A program made the position numbers and the translations under genes. 64,000 nucleotides of DNA, from the NCBI GenBank assembly GCA_000151295.1, contig GG745359.1, positions 485,159-549,158 of the forward strand, given 5' to 3'. Origin of the DNA: Allomyces macrogynus ATCC 38327 (lineage: Eukaryota > Blastocladiomycota > Blastocladiomycetes > Blastocladiales > Blastocladiaceae). The notes beneath the pieces are model-generated. The model did no database searches and was not told the origin of the DNA. It saw nothing but the letters and a program-made list of their open reading frames with translations. Of this stretch, positions 20,808-31,814 are shown piece after piece; positions within the stretch are counted from its first letter, which is position 1; each line of letters begins with the position of its first letter.

Positions 20808-23800
20808 TCACCCATGACTGATGGGCAGCCGCTCGATGCACGAGTGCTGGTTCTCGTCCTTGTAGACGCGCCAATAATAGTCAGCGTACCCCGACCGACC
20901 GAGCTGTTCGAGGAATGCCTCGTCGTGCGTGATGACCAAGAGCTGGAAGTTGGCCTGCTGCCGCCGCGCCTTGATGACGCGCGCCAACGACTCGGCAAGC
21001 GACTCGATGTTGTCCTGGTCGAGGTTGGTCGTCGGCTCGTCGAGGGCTATGGGCGGAGAACAACAATCGTCCGTCAACAGAGACGCGACGGTTGACAGAA
21101 CCCAGACGTCGGCGCACGTACCCAAGATCCCGCAATGCAAGCAAAACGTTTCGGCCAAAGCCAAACGAATGACGAGCGACGCGAGCACTTTTTGACCGGC
21201 CGAGCATCGACCACGCATTTCGAGCTCACGGTCGCCCTTGATCATGACGAGCCGGTACGAGAACTGGCGGTTGCCGCGCGTCGACTCCTTGTCGGACCGA
21301 ATCTCGATCGTGTCAATGTCGTTGCCCTGGTAGGTGTTGACCCACAGTTCGCGGATAATCTTGTTGATCTCCTCCATCTTGACCGTGTGGTACTGCATGA
21401 TCGCCCTGCAGGTCGACGAAAACAAAGGGTGAGAGATCAGTCGACCATCGCGAGCACCAAGCCGAAACTGCAAAATAAGAATAAACGTACTTGTCGAGTG
21501 CCTGCGCATACTTTTCCAAGTCCGACACGGCCAGCTCGGTCGTGGCCACCTTGTATTTCATTTCCTGGAACTCAGCATTGGCGTTCTTGTACTCGCCCTC
21601 CAGCTCGCTCTGAATGTTGCGCTGGTTGACCTCGAGCTGCGTGCACTCGCCTTGCAGCTTGGCCTGCTCGGTCACGAGGTCGTTTTGCTGCTTGCGCAGC
21701 CGCGCGACTTGCGCCGAGTACGAGTGCTGGTCGTGGTCGGCAATCTCGGCCTGCAGTTCTTGCGCCTTGGCCTCGATCGCAGCAAGCTCGCGCTGCTTTT
21801 GCCGGAACGAAATGTTGTCGTTGATGTTGCGCTCGTGGTTGGTCTCTTCGCTGAGCGACCGCTGGACTGTTTTAGGAAGCAAACGCAGGTCAGCAAAGCA
21901 GCTCAGCATACTAGTCTCGTGCGAGGACCAAGACAAGCAAGCGTACTCTCTTGGATCTGCGCCTCAGTGGTCGCAATCTCGGCCTCGACGCTGACCATGT
22001 TCTCCTGCAAGTTGCCGAGCTCAACCTCGAGCATCTTAATCGTTTGGCTCGGGTTACGGTTCTCAATCTGGTCAATCTTGGCAGCCAAATCGGCAAACCG
22101 GTCACTCTGCGACTTGAGCATTGAACCCTGCTTCATGGCCGCGTCAATCTTGGCGTCGTCGTCGGCCTTTTGCGTGGCCAGCTGCGCGTACAAGTCCTCG
22201 ACACGCTGCTTAGCGTCGCCCACGACCTCAACGAGCTGGTCGACCTCGGCGCGCAACCGGTCGCTCTCAGCCTGAAGCTCGATACACCCTTCACGCAACG
22301 CGTCGCGCTTCGAGATCATGGCCTGCTTATCGACGAGCTGCCGCTGCAAGTGCGCGAGCTGCGTCTGCCGGGCGGCCACTTCCTGCTGCGCCTGCTGCCG
22401 TTGCATCTGCTCCGTGTCCAAGTCGCGCGTCGTCGCTTCGCGCTGCGCATGCAAGTCGCGCATCGCGCGCTGCACCTCATCCATAGACCGCATCGGCGTG
22501 TAGGCGAGCTCGGCGCGCATCGCGCTGCACTCGCGGTCGAGTTCGTCGGCGGTCGCATGCACGCGCACCATATCGCGCACCACATCGAGCGCCGCCTGCA
22601 GCCCGTCGATCTCGCGCGCGAGCTCCTGCATGTCGCGCCGCGCCGTCTCGAGCATGTCTGTGAACTTGGTGCGATCGTTTTCGAGCTGCGTGAGCGGCGG
22701 CAAGTCATTGAGCTGCTTCTTGGCCTGTTCGAGCTGCAGCAAAATCGGGCGCGCGCGCTGCGTGTACTCGAGGTCGTGCTTGAGCTTGGCAATTTGGCGC
22801 TCGAGTGCTGGCAGTTTTTCGGGCACCTTGACCATGATTTCGTCAACGCTCTCCTTGACCGCTTTCATGTCCTCGTCGCTCTCCAAGGGCCGCCGGCACA
22901 GCGCGCACGAGTGCGTCTGCTCCGCAATGATCTTGAACCGGTCCATGATCAACTTGAGCGACTGCTGGAGCTTATACTCGTGCTGTGCGTCCTCAATGTC
23001 CTTTTCAATCGCGGCCACGGTCTCGTCGAGCGACGCGCCCGTCGGATCCAGGTACATGGACAGCTCGCGCGTGCGCTCCGTGATGATCGCTTCCCACTTG
23101 ACGCGCTCGTCGGTGCCCATCTTCAGCCGCGTTTCCGTATCCTGCAACTTCTTGGCCAGGTCGGCCGCGTCGTCGGTGCGCAACTTGTGCAGGTGCTGCT
23201 TGGTGCGCAACTGGTTGGCGTAGACCGTGTCGAGGTGCTTGGCCGTCTCGTCACGCCGCGGCACCGGCAGATCGTGCCGCTGGCAGACGGCGGCCATCGT
23301 GTCGGCCAGCGCGGCGATCTGCTCCTTGGCCTTGGCCAAATCTCGGTCGCGGTTCTCGAGCTGCACGCGCACGCCCGAGTCGCGCGAAATCTGCGCGAGC
23401 TCGTCCTGCAAGCTGCGCGACTGCACGTCCATGTGCTCGAGATCGAGTTTCAGCCGCGCGTACTTCCCCTCGGTCGTGAGCCGCTGCAGCAGGGCCTGCT
23501 TGTCGGCGAGCGCCGACTTGGTCGCCTCAAACATTTCCGTGACCTTGGCAATCTCCACTTCCTCGCGCGACATTTGCGCAATCTGCACCTGGTACTGGTT
23601 GTGCTTGGTGCCATTCGCCTCGATCGTGTCAAGCATCGACGTGCGCTTGGCCTGCGTCACGGCCAAGTCGTTGCCGGCGTCCTTGAGCTGCTGGTCGAGC
23701 AATTGCTGCCGCGCGGCACTGTCGCGTCGCAGCCGGTCGAGCGCGGCCTGTGCCTGCGCAACCCGTGCGTGCAGGAGCTCTCCGAACCGGTTGGCCGGCG

Positions 23801-25235
23801 GGACGCGGCTCGGATCGAGCGCGAGAGCCTCGGCGAGGGCCTGCACAAGGGCATCGCGCTCTGCCAAGAGCGCCGTGAGCTGTGCGACCTCGGACTCGGC
23901 GCGCCCCTTATCGAGCAACTTGCGCTGCATGCGATCTTTGAGCCCGTCCAACTCAACCCCGCGCAATTCCTTGGCCTGCACGAGCTGCACGCGGTCGCGC
24001 GACTGCGCCTGGACGCGCGCCTTGTACTCGGCGAGCGCCGCCATCAAGTCCTCGTCCGACGGGTTCCCCTGAATCTCGACCATATTCCGCTTCAGGTCGT
24101 TCATGAACGACAAGAGCTGCTCGCGCGCCTGCGTTGTTGCCGCGAGCTCGTTGTGCAGTGCGCGGCCGCGCGCAACGTGGTCGATCAGTTGCGTAATCTG
24201 CGCGGTCACTTCGGTCAGTTGCGCGCCGAGCGTTTCGAGCTTGGCCGTGTGCGCGGCGATGCGCGCGTCGGTCGCGATGCGCTGCTGCGCGAGCAGGTCG
24301 GCGCGCGCCTTGCGGTCCTCTTTTTGCTTGAGGTACCCTTGGTCGACGAGCAGTTCGTGCGCCTTTTCCTTTTTGAGCGACCGGATGCTGTCGAGCGCCT
24401 TGGTGTACCGCGTCGACGCGAAAATATCGTCGAATTTCTTCTTGAGGACGCTGGGCTCGGCGAGCGGCCTGTTAGCAGGGGAGGAGGCGATGGTTAGATC
24501 AAATTGCGACTTGATGCGTGCAGCGAGGTGGAGCAGACAGACGAACCAGTTCGACTCTTCCTGGTGGCAGAAAATGACATTGTCGAGGATGGCCTTGGAC
24601 ACACCCAAATGAATCGGCATTTCGGCGTCGAGGTCGGCGCAGCGCGTGCTCAAGCTAATGCGCTACAAAACAGAGAGAACAAAATGTGAGACTAAGGACC
24701 ATGCTCCAAGCGGCAAGTTGTCGTACCTCGCCCGTGACCGGGTCCTTGGTCTCAAGCACGGCCTCGAGCGTCTTTTGCTGCACCTGCTTGGCCTTTTGCG
24801 TGAGCTGCATCGACCGCGTGCAGACCATGAGCTTGCCGTTGACGTTGCGGAACTTGAGGCGCACTTGCGCCTTGACCTCGGTTTCGTTGGCGACCTGGAA
24901 TACAACGCCTGTCAGGACACGGTCGCGATATACAAATTAGAGATGGCCGTTGTGCACCTTTGGGTCGTGAATGAACGCGCCCTGCTTAGAATTTGGCGGC
25001 AAGTCGCCGGTCGTCGCGTACTTCAGGCATTCGATGATGGTCTATTGCGCACTCTCGGTCAGTCGCCGCGTCTCCGCGCGCAGACACAAGTCAAGATTGC
25101 TGTGACGCATACCGTCTTGCCCGATCCATTATGGCCGACGATGATGGTCAAAGGCGTATAGAAATGAATGACATGCTGCTCCTGCGGGTCAAACGACCGG
25201 ATGCCGCGGATCAGCAGCTTGTCAATCGACGACAT
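20808..25235 (-). CDS. RAD50: DNA repair protein RAD50
   Basis: Eight minus-strand exons join in phase: 25235-25113, 25041-24958, 24894-24727, 24662-24547, 24468-21947, 21866-21491, 21405-21122 and 21046-20808, giving 1303 residues, the usual RAD50 length. RAD50 is the SMC-like ATPase of the Mre11-Rad50-Nbs1/Xrs2 complex, which senses and processes DNA double-strand breaks. Walker A is GHNGSGKT at residues 34-41, and the Q-loop region reads [13 protein letters not shown]. Two long coiled coils flank the zinc hook CALC at 685-688. The C-terminal head has the signature [15 protein letters not shown] and Walker [14 protein letters not shown], the latter split by an intron, and ends ERLPISHG. All key residues are present. 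The fourth intron (24469-24546) is a multiple of three and open when unspliced, but removing it restores the conserved NWPLAEPS junction. Confidence 0.97.
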
Positions 25236-26024
25236 GGCAACACCGGCAGTTGGTGGGCCGTGGATTCTTGTCGGTCCGGCGTGCGCGGTTGCTGAAGGCT
25301 GAATGTCGTGGGTTTCGGCAAATCAACGGCACCGGGTGCCAGCGAGATGGTCGGTCGACCGGCCTCGGTTGCCGGCACGTGGATAGGTGAGACCCGGTGT
25401 GGAGGGCACGCGCAAGCTTGGGCTGGTTGCGACCTCGTGCAGCCGAGCGTGCTGCAGATGGTGCGGTCGTCGTGGTGGGCGGGGCAGGTTGGTGCTGGCG
25501 TGGACGCGCTGGGTTGCAGGTCGCAGTTGTGTGAGTCGACAGTCGCGATTCGGCGTGCGGTGAGCTTGGTGCCATGTTCCCCGACAGATTTGCCACGTTG
25601 TGCAAACAGCAGGTGCTAGACCCCAACTGGTGTGATCGACTCAAACCCCTTTGACCCGCCTTTGACCCGGAATCCACCACGGCCGTCGCGCAAATCGCTG
25701 CAGTTGCAGCCGTTGCTGCGACGCCAATCAAAACAGTCTTGAAACCGACGCCGGCGCGCTGACGGCGCACCCCGCAACACGCTGCAGCACGCGCGCCAGG
25801 CCATCTCGCGATCTGGCTGGTTCTCCCGAGCACATCGACCCTACCCGACCCGGCCGACCGACCCTGGATTCCAGCTTGGCGGCAGTGATCTGCGTTGATT
25901 GCCCGGTCTCGTTGGTTCTGCACGTTCCTTTCATTGCGACCTGCAACGCGCGCACCGTGCTTGCCTTCCAAGCGCGCCAAGATCATTGCCAAGCGATTTG
26001 TGATCCAGCTGCTGCCCCATCGTC
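25236..26024. promoter_or_regulatory. Divergent promoter region upstream of RAD50
   Basis: This 789 bp separates the RAD50 start (minus) from a small plus-strand gene. It is GC-rich with CGACC/GGTCG-type words. A long minus-strand frame through it (25222-25992) has no family resemblance and is taken as chance. No TATA box was recognised. Confidence 0.4.
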
Positions 26025-26428
26025 ATGGTATTCAACCTGCTCGGCTGCGCTGCCCCTCGCCCCGGCCATTTGCGCCGCACGTCGACCTCGTCGTCGGCAA
26101 CGCCCTCGACCGTCTCGGATGACCGCGTGAGCAACGCTGGGTCCAGCACGCTGTCAAGGAAATCGAGCTCGTTGTTTGGGTCATTGTCACGGAAGAGCTC
26201 GCTCGACCAATTGGTACTGCCTTCCTTCTCGCACTCATGCGGTGGAAAGAGAACTTCGCTCACTCGTCGTTACTCCAGGCCCGGTCATCGACGCTCCCGC
26301 CACCGCCCATGGCCGCAAAGGCACCGCAACGGCTGTCCAAGGTCGTGCTCGGCCCGCTCGAGCCCGTGCGCGTGATTCCGACCTACAACACGACGCCGGT
26401 CTTGCCACGGATACCCAATCTCTCATAA
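26025..26428 (+). CDS. Small Ser-rich protein, unrecognised
   Basis: Two exons, 26025-26213 and 26279-26428, join in phase through a 65 bp intron (GTACTG to CTCCAG), giving 112 residues. The protein starts MVFNLLGCAAPRP and has a Ser-rich middle (SSTLSRKSSSLFGSLSRKSS) with two RKSS-type basophilic phosphorylation-like sites. It ends with a compact stretch LSKVVLGPLEPVRVIPTYNT and TPVLPRIPNLS. I recognise no family. The clean phase and typical splice sites support a real gene; expression data would settle it. Confidence 0.55.
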
Positions 26429-26748
26429 TTCTTTTGCCTTTTCGTTTGGTGAATCGTTCCGCAGCTGCTCCCCTTGTCCGTGTTCTTGTCTATTATTCTC
26501 CCCCTGCATTGCCTGCCGCTCCAAATTGTCGAGCTTCATCGCGGCGAGGACAGCTGCCCCAAAATGTGTCTTTGTGCTCTTTCGTGATCAAGTTTTTTTC
26601 TCTCTCAATAGATGTTTTATGCGTGCCCCACCATCCTTGACTTCCTTCTCTTGGGCACTGGACGCTTGCGGGCATGATTCCGACCGCTGTTCCTTTCCCC
26701 CCTCACGCTTCCAAAACGTACTCTATTCCCCTCCTCCTCCCCACTTTC
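26429..26748. other. Convergent 3' ends, pyrimidine-rich on the plus strand
   Basis: This 320 bp lies between the stops of two convergent genes. It is T/C-rich on the plus strand (for example TTTTTTTCTCTCTCAATAG at about 26591), like other 3' flanks here. No gene is seen. Confidence 0.45.
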
Positions 26749-28540
26749 TCACAACTTGGCCGCCGGCCCTCCAGGCCCCGCGCGAATCCCCTCAGGCGTC
26801 ACGACAATCTTGGAACTGCCCATATCCGCGCTCTCCACGTCGGCCTTGCCCTGGAACTGCGGCCCAACCTTGCGGTGCTTGAAGAACACGACCAAGACGG
26901 TAATATCGTCGCGGTACCGGCGCGACAACGGTGACGGGATTTTCAGCAGCGACGCGACAGTATCCACGTCGCGCGCGCCAAATGCGTTGCGAATGACATG
27001 GGTCGCCGCATTCACGTCTTGGTGCGCCCAAGTGCCCTTTTCCTGTTGCTGCACGTACTCGCCGACCATGTCGACGACTTGGGCGGAGGAGACGCGTTCC
27101 CAGAGACCGTCGGTCGCGAGGACTATGCAGAGGGAGAGGGGTGAGTTGGGGGTGGAGATGGGCGGGGAGGGCAGGGGAGGAGCGAGCGCGCACCCATGAA
27201 GTAGTCGCTGTCGGTGATTGGGAACGTGGTCGTCTCTGGGTGCGCCGTCACGTACGGCGGCGTCTTGTAGTTGCGCGGCATCGCCTTGTAAGGGTAAGGT
27301 GACGACGCAAAGACGCGCCCGATCCACTGCTGCGTCGCGTGCGGCCACTACTCACGGGATTCAAATGCGTAAGCCGTCGTCTCAAGTCAACGCCCACGAA
27401 ACGACAAATGCACACCTTATACCGCGCATCCCCCATGGACCGGAACGGCTGCAGCCCACCGAGAACACGGCCGCGCATGATCACCGAGTTCTCCTCGCCC
27501 GGGTGCTCCGACTTCATGCGCTGCACTTCGCTCGGGTTCTCCGCGTCGTGATCGTGCGTCAGCTCAAACGCTTGCCAGTGGCCATTGTTCAGTCGGCCCA
27601 CGACGGCGCGGCAGTCACCAGAGTGCGCAACATGGACCTTGTCGCCGTCCACGACCGCGGATCTGGGACAAACAGTTGAAGCCATTAGAATTAGAGTCTT
27701 AGCGGAACGAAGCGAGCAGCAGGACGTACACGAGCACGGCACCGGCCATGGCTGGCATGAGGATCGCGTGCGCCGTCTCGAGCGGGATCTGGCTGGCCAT
27801 TTGCTTGACCTTGTCGGGCAACGCCATCAGGTCAGCGTCGTACTCGTCAAACGCCTTGGAAAGGGCCAGTTGCGCGTCGCTCGACTCGGTGACAAGGTGC
27901 CGCGCAATATAGTTGTGGAAGATCTTGGAGAGCAGGTCCGAGCACTGCCATCCAGCGTGACCTACGGTGCGGACGCGGTCAGTTTGACAAATTCTGCGCA
28001 CTTGAAAAACGTCGCACGCGTCCGTACCGTCAAACACATTGATGATCATCTTCTCACCGACCGTCGCCATCGAGTGCCGGTCCTCGAGCGGGTCGTTTGA
28101 CGCGACAAACGCGGCGTGACACTCGTTGACGGTCCCGACGCCTTGGTAGACGGCCTGGTTCGCCGTCAACCGGTCGTGTACGTACCGCTCGGCGGGCGTC
28201 ATTTCCTCGAGCGGCTTCCCGACGGTCGTCACGGCCGTCGTCTCGTGGCCCTCGTAGACGTTGTAGGCCCACGCAGCACCCGACGCTAGGGCGCTGCACA
28301 GGGGATCAGATCGAAGGGACGCGACGTAAAAACGGGATGACGTTGACTGCGGCCATACCCGGCGAGAACAACCTTGCCGAGACGCGAGACTGCAGCTGCA
28401 CCGGCAACACCAACGCTGTAGCCGCGACGTGGCGCGGCTGTGCGCACCATGCCTGCAGAAAAGGAGATGAACGGGCGCAGTGCGGAAACGGTAGCGAACG
28501 GCGGCAGACGCGCCGAGGACGTGGCCAGCCGGCGGAACAT
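26749..28540 (-). CDS. Mitochondrial PP2C phosphatase, pyruvate dehydrogenase phosphatase type
   Basis: Six minus-strand exons join in phase: 28540-28359, 28293-28028, 27961-27730, 27662-27416, 27347-27194 and 27122-26749, giving 484 residues. PP2C metal-binding and catalytic motifs occur in order: DPLEDRHSMATVGEKMIINV, FDGHAGWQCSD, VAHSGDCRAVVG, VLATDGLWERVSS and YRDDITVLVVFF. The insert SMGDARYKWPHATQQWIGRV followed by NYKTPPYVTAHPETT is the pattern of PDP1/Ptc5-type enzymes, which dephosphorylate and reactivate the pyruvate dehydrogenase E1 subunit. The N-terminus (MFRRLATSSARLPPFATVSA) is Arg/Ser/Ala-rich without acidic residues, as in a mitochondrial presequence. Substrate and location are inferred from family and presequence. 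Confidence 0.9.
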
Positions 28541-28835
28541 GGCCGGCACGCGCTGGCTGGCGGCGGACGGGATCAGAGGGCCCAAGTACGGGCCGGTGCA
28601 GATATCTGACGTCGAGTTGAGCGAGATGGCGTTGCTGTTGGTGTGCAGCAGCTCCTGGCAGTCGTGTTGACGCGACACTGGACGCGAAGCTTTGGCCGTG
28701 GGAGCGTTTGTTCCCGTGACGTGGTCGCTCGTGACCCAGCCATTTGGCCTGCTCCTCACCGTTGCGGCGGCTGATGGCGCAATTACCCTCGTTTCTCGGC
28801 GACCACGGCACCGTCAACCGTAGCAACTCCCCGCA
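28541..28835. promoter_or_regulatory. Shared divergent promoter, PDP-type phosphatase / SUMO E3
   Basis: Only 295 bp separate two divergent start codons, so the promoters must be close or shared. No TATA box is evident. Confidence 0.5.
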
Positions 28836-31627
28836 ATGTCGCCGCGGAACGACGCCGTCTCGTCAGCCGCTCCTGGACCGTCTTCAACAGCACCCGCGGC
28901 GCCAATTCCGCCTCCACCAGCGCCAGCTCCGCCAGTGCCAAAGGCCAAGTCCAACGGAACCAAGAATACCAAGTCAAAAGCCGCCGGCCAACAACCGCCC
29001 GCCGCTGCCGTTCATTCTCCACCAGTGCCCGCCGCTGCGCCCGGACTGGCCGCGGCATGGATGCAACCCGCGGGTGCGACGGCGCCAGCATCAGCACTGG
29101 CATCACCAGCCGGCGGAATCACTGTCACGCCGACTTCCATGGTTGGTAGCCTTTTCGTTCCATCCGGGACGCGGAGCCCGCACCATTGTTCCAAACAAAT
29201 TGCTCGTTTGCGCCGTGCCGATGAATAACATCAACTCGTGGGGATTGCTTTAGCAGATCGACAGGCACCTCGCGACCCTCCCGCCGCAGCAACTGCTCGC
29301 TGCGTGCCAGGCGCTGGGCCTGCATCACGCGGCGCAAGATCCGCTGGTGTGCCGACCCGCGCTGCTCGCCTACATGCAGCAGCTCGCGCGCGGCAAGGCG
29401 TCGCTCAAATTGATCGAGGCGCTCCAACTCGTTGCGAGGTACGCGATTGATTTTTGTACTCTCCACCCGCTTTCCCGTCGAATTGGTGGTCCTGATCGCC
29501 ATGCTCTGTGCAGTCCGGCGTGGGTGCAGTGGGGCCCAGTCTTGATCTCGAGAGTGCAAGTGAGCCTCGAGACCGAGCTTCATTTGTCGATGCCCGTGAC
29601 GACGACGCCCGCTCCACCGGCGATCAACACCAAGCGCCCGTCGACGACGGCACTCGTGGCAAGCCCGGCTCCTCCCGCGAAACGAGCGAAACAGACACCT
29701 GTAGCTATTGCCCCTGCACCACCCACCCCGCAAAACGCTCCCGCGTCGACTCGCACGGCCGCGCAACCAACTCCCCCCGTCGCGTCTGCTTCTCCCGCTG
29801 CACCGACACACGTGATCGTTGCGCCCGCAGGACCCGTCGCACGTTCACCAGTGGCGGCTGCTCGTGCGACGCCCACAATTCCCGCTCGGACGCCAGCACC
29901 GATTCCACCTGCCGGGCACAGCACTCCTGCTGCACCAACTTCCTCCGCAGTGCCCGCTCCCCATGGGGCACCCAAACCTGCTGCAGCACCGGCTCGACCC
30001 GCGTCTCCCGCTCCCTCTCCTCCCGCTCCTCGTGCCGCACCGGCAGCACTTCCTGCTCCCGCCCCTCACATACCGCCGGCCACTCCTTGTCCCGCGTCTC
30101 GTGGTCCTGCCCCTCATATCCCGCCAACCGCTGCTCGTCCCGTTCCCGCGACTCCCAATGTACCCGCGGTGGCGCCTCCCGCTGCACCGAGACCCCCCGC
30201 CGCGTCTCCTGCTGCACCAAGGCCTGTTCCCGCCGCGCCCGCGCCCAACCTGGCACCCGTGCCGCCGACCGTAGCCCCCGATACGAGGAACCCGCTACCG
30301 ACGATCCGTGCGGGCTATTTACCGCCGATCGCGACGGGTTGGGGCACGCTACACTGGAACGAGATTCATTGGCACATTCAGCCGTTTTTCGAAGTGCAGA
30401 AGCTGGTCGCGGGCGTGGCGCTTGCGGGCGTCCAGTGGTACCCGGTCTCGTTTGAGGTGCCGGTGTTCGTGAGGTACGCATTGGGCATGATTTTTCTGAT
30501 GTCATTTCGGTGCACGGAACTGACTCGATGCGTGCGGGACGGTAGCCAACTCGATCCCAACTCTCGCGTCGTGCTGCTCACGACGCACTTGAACGGCGCG
30601 TTCCTGTCGCGGTACGCCATCGACGGTCGGCCGTGCCATGCGCGGATCGAGACGCGGTCGATCGAGTACGTGGCGATTCCCAGTGGGCAAAGACGTGTGA
30701 ACCCGCGATTCAAGGATTTTTTGGACTTGTCGCCCGACCAAGCGCACCCAATGGACGTGACCGACGTGTTGGATCCGAACGCGCCGAATCAGATCTTGCG
30801 CGTCCAGGCGCTCCCGACGCCGGGGTGGCCGTTTGTTGTGGCGGTCGCGGTCGTGCGCAAGTTGTCGGTCGACGAGGTGCTCGCGGGGCTCGCGAAGACG
30901 CGGGTGTCGGTGGCGGATCGGGTTGTTGAGCGTACGTTGCTTACGGCGATTTGGTTGGCAAACACATTTCCATTCCTGACCCCCGACTCGCATCCTAGTA
31001 CGCAAAGAAGCCACCGACCCGAGCCACGACCTGCTCCTCTCGTCCGTGACCGTGCCCCTGCGCGACCCGCTCACCATGACCCGGATCACCATACCCGCAC
31101 GGTGCAAGGTCGCGCCGCACCACGACTGCTTTGACGCGGCCACATTTCTCTCCGTCAATCAAGAGGTCCCCACCTGGTCGTGCCCAGCGTGCACCGCGCG
31201 GCTCGCGGCCGTCGCGAACCGCACTATTGCCGACGTGCCCGGCGTTCCAGAGTCGCTGCGCACGCACCTCGACGGCGTCAACTTGGACCTGCTCGTCGCG
31301 TGCAACGTGCTCGATTCGGTTGTGCTCGACGACCACTTTGCTGAGATGCTGAGGTCGGCGCCGGCCGCGGTGACATCCATGACGCTCGATTTGGTGACGG
31401 GGGATTGGGTTGTGCCGTCGGTGGAGGCGGAGCGGGCCGTCGACGTGTATGCGGCGTTGGATGATGAGATTGTGGTCGGGGAGGAAGTGCCGTCGGCGTC
31501 GGCGTCGGCGTCGGCCGAAGGGACGCCGACGCGGTTCGAGGCAAGGGCCGCGGCAAGAGAGCAAGTCGGCGGTCGGCGCGCGAGGCGAGGGAGAGGACGG
31601 CGAGCGCGGCGACGGCGGTGGAGGTGA
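28836..31627 (+). CDS. PIAS/SIZ-type SUMO E3 ligase, paralogue A
   Basis: Five exons join in phase: 28836-29141, 29254-29438, 29514-30473, 30546-30931 and 30999-31627 (821 residues). After a Pro/Ala-rich start, a helical segment (HLATLPPQQLLAACQALGLH) sits in the SAP position. A very long Pro/Ala-rich linker follows, then a PINIT-like region (WGTLHWNEIHWHIQPFFEVQ, SRVVLLTTHLNGAFLSRYAI, PFVVAVAVVRKLSVDEVLAG). The SP-RING is clear: VPLRDPLTMTRITIPARCKV, HHDCFDAATFLSVNQ, WSCPACTARL. PIAS/SIZ proteins transfer SUMO from Ubc9 to nuclear targets. The annotated frame ends in an Arg-rich tail at 31627. The +1-shifted frame reads GKGRGKRASRRSA and ends VEVIDLT at 31650, a SUMO-interacting motif like those of the paralogues, so the true end may differ. 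The 112 bp first intron is the least certain join. Confidence 0.8.
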
Positions 31628-31814
31628 TTGATCTCACGTAGAGGATTTTGGATGAAGAGATTTTTTTGTTTGTGTGCGGTTCGTTCGAATGAGCGGGTCT
31701 GACTCGATCTCTCCAACACCACCTCCATGGTGCCAAAATGCCAATCATCGCCGACGACAACGTCGAGAACCACCACCACCACCCCGACAGGCGCACCAGA
31801 GCTAAGACCCGGCA
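31628..31814. other. Short intergenic stretch between PIAS-type paralogues
   Basis: If the shifted frame is correct, the first 23 bases complete paralogue A, ending EVIDLT. The remainder is the 3' end of A and the promoter of the next copy. Confidence 0.4.

Noticed and set aside
22170..24497. A 775-codon plus-strand open frame
   Set aside because: It is the antisense of RAD50 coiled-coil exons. GC-rich codon usage keeps the opposite strand open; it is Leu/Arg/His-rich without family resemblance.
25222..25992. A 256-codon minus-strand frame upstream of RAD50
   Set aside because: It overlaps the RAD50 start region in another frame, has low-complexity Ser/Pro/His text and no homologous motif; probably leader and promoter.
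29508..30455. A 315-codon Ser/Cys/Arg-rich plus-strand frame
   Set aside because: A shifted reading of the Pro/Ala linker of SUMO E3 paralogue A; no domain and no splice logic.
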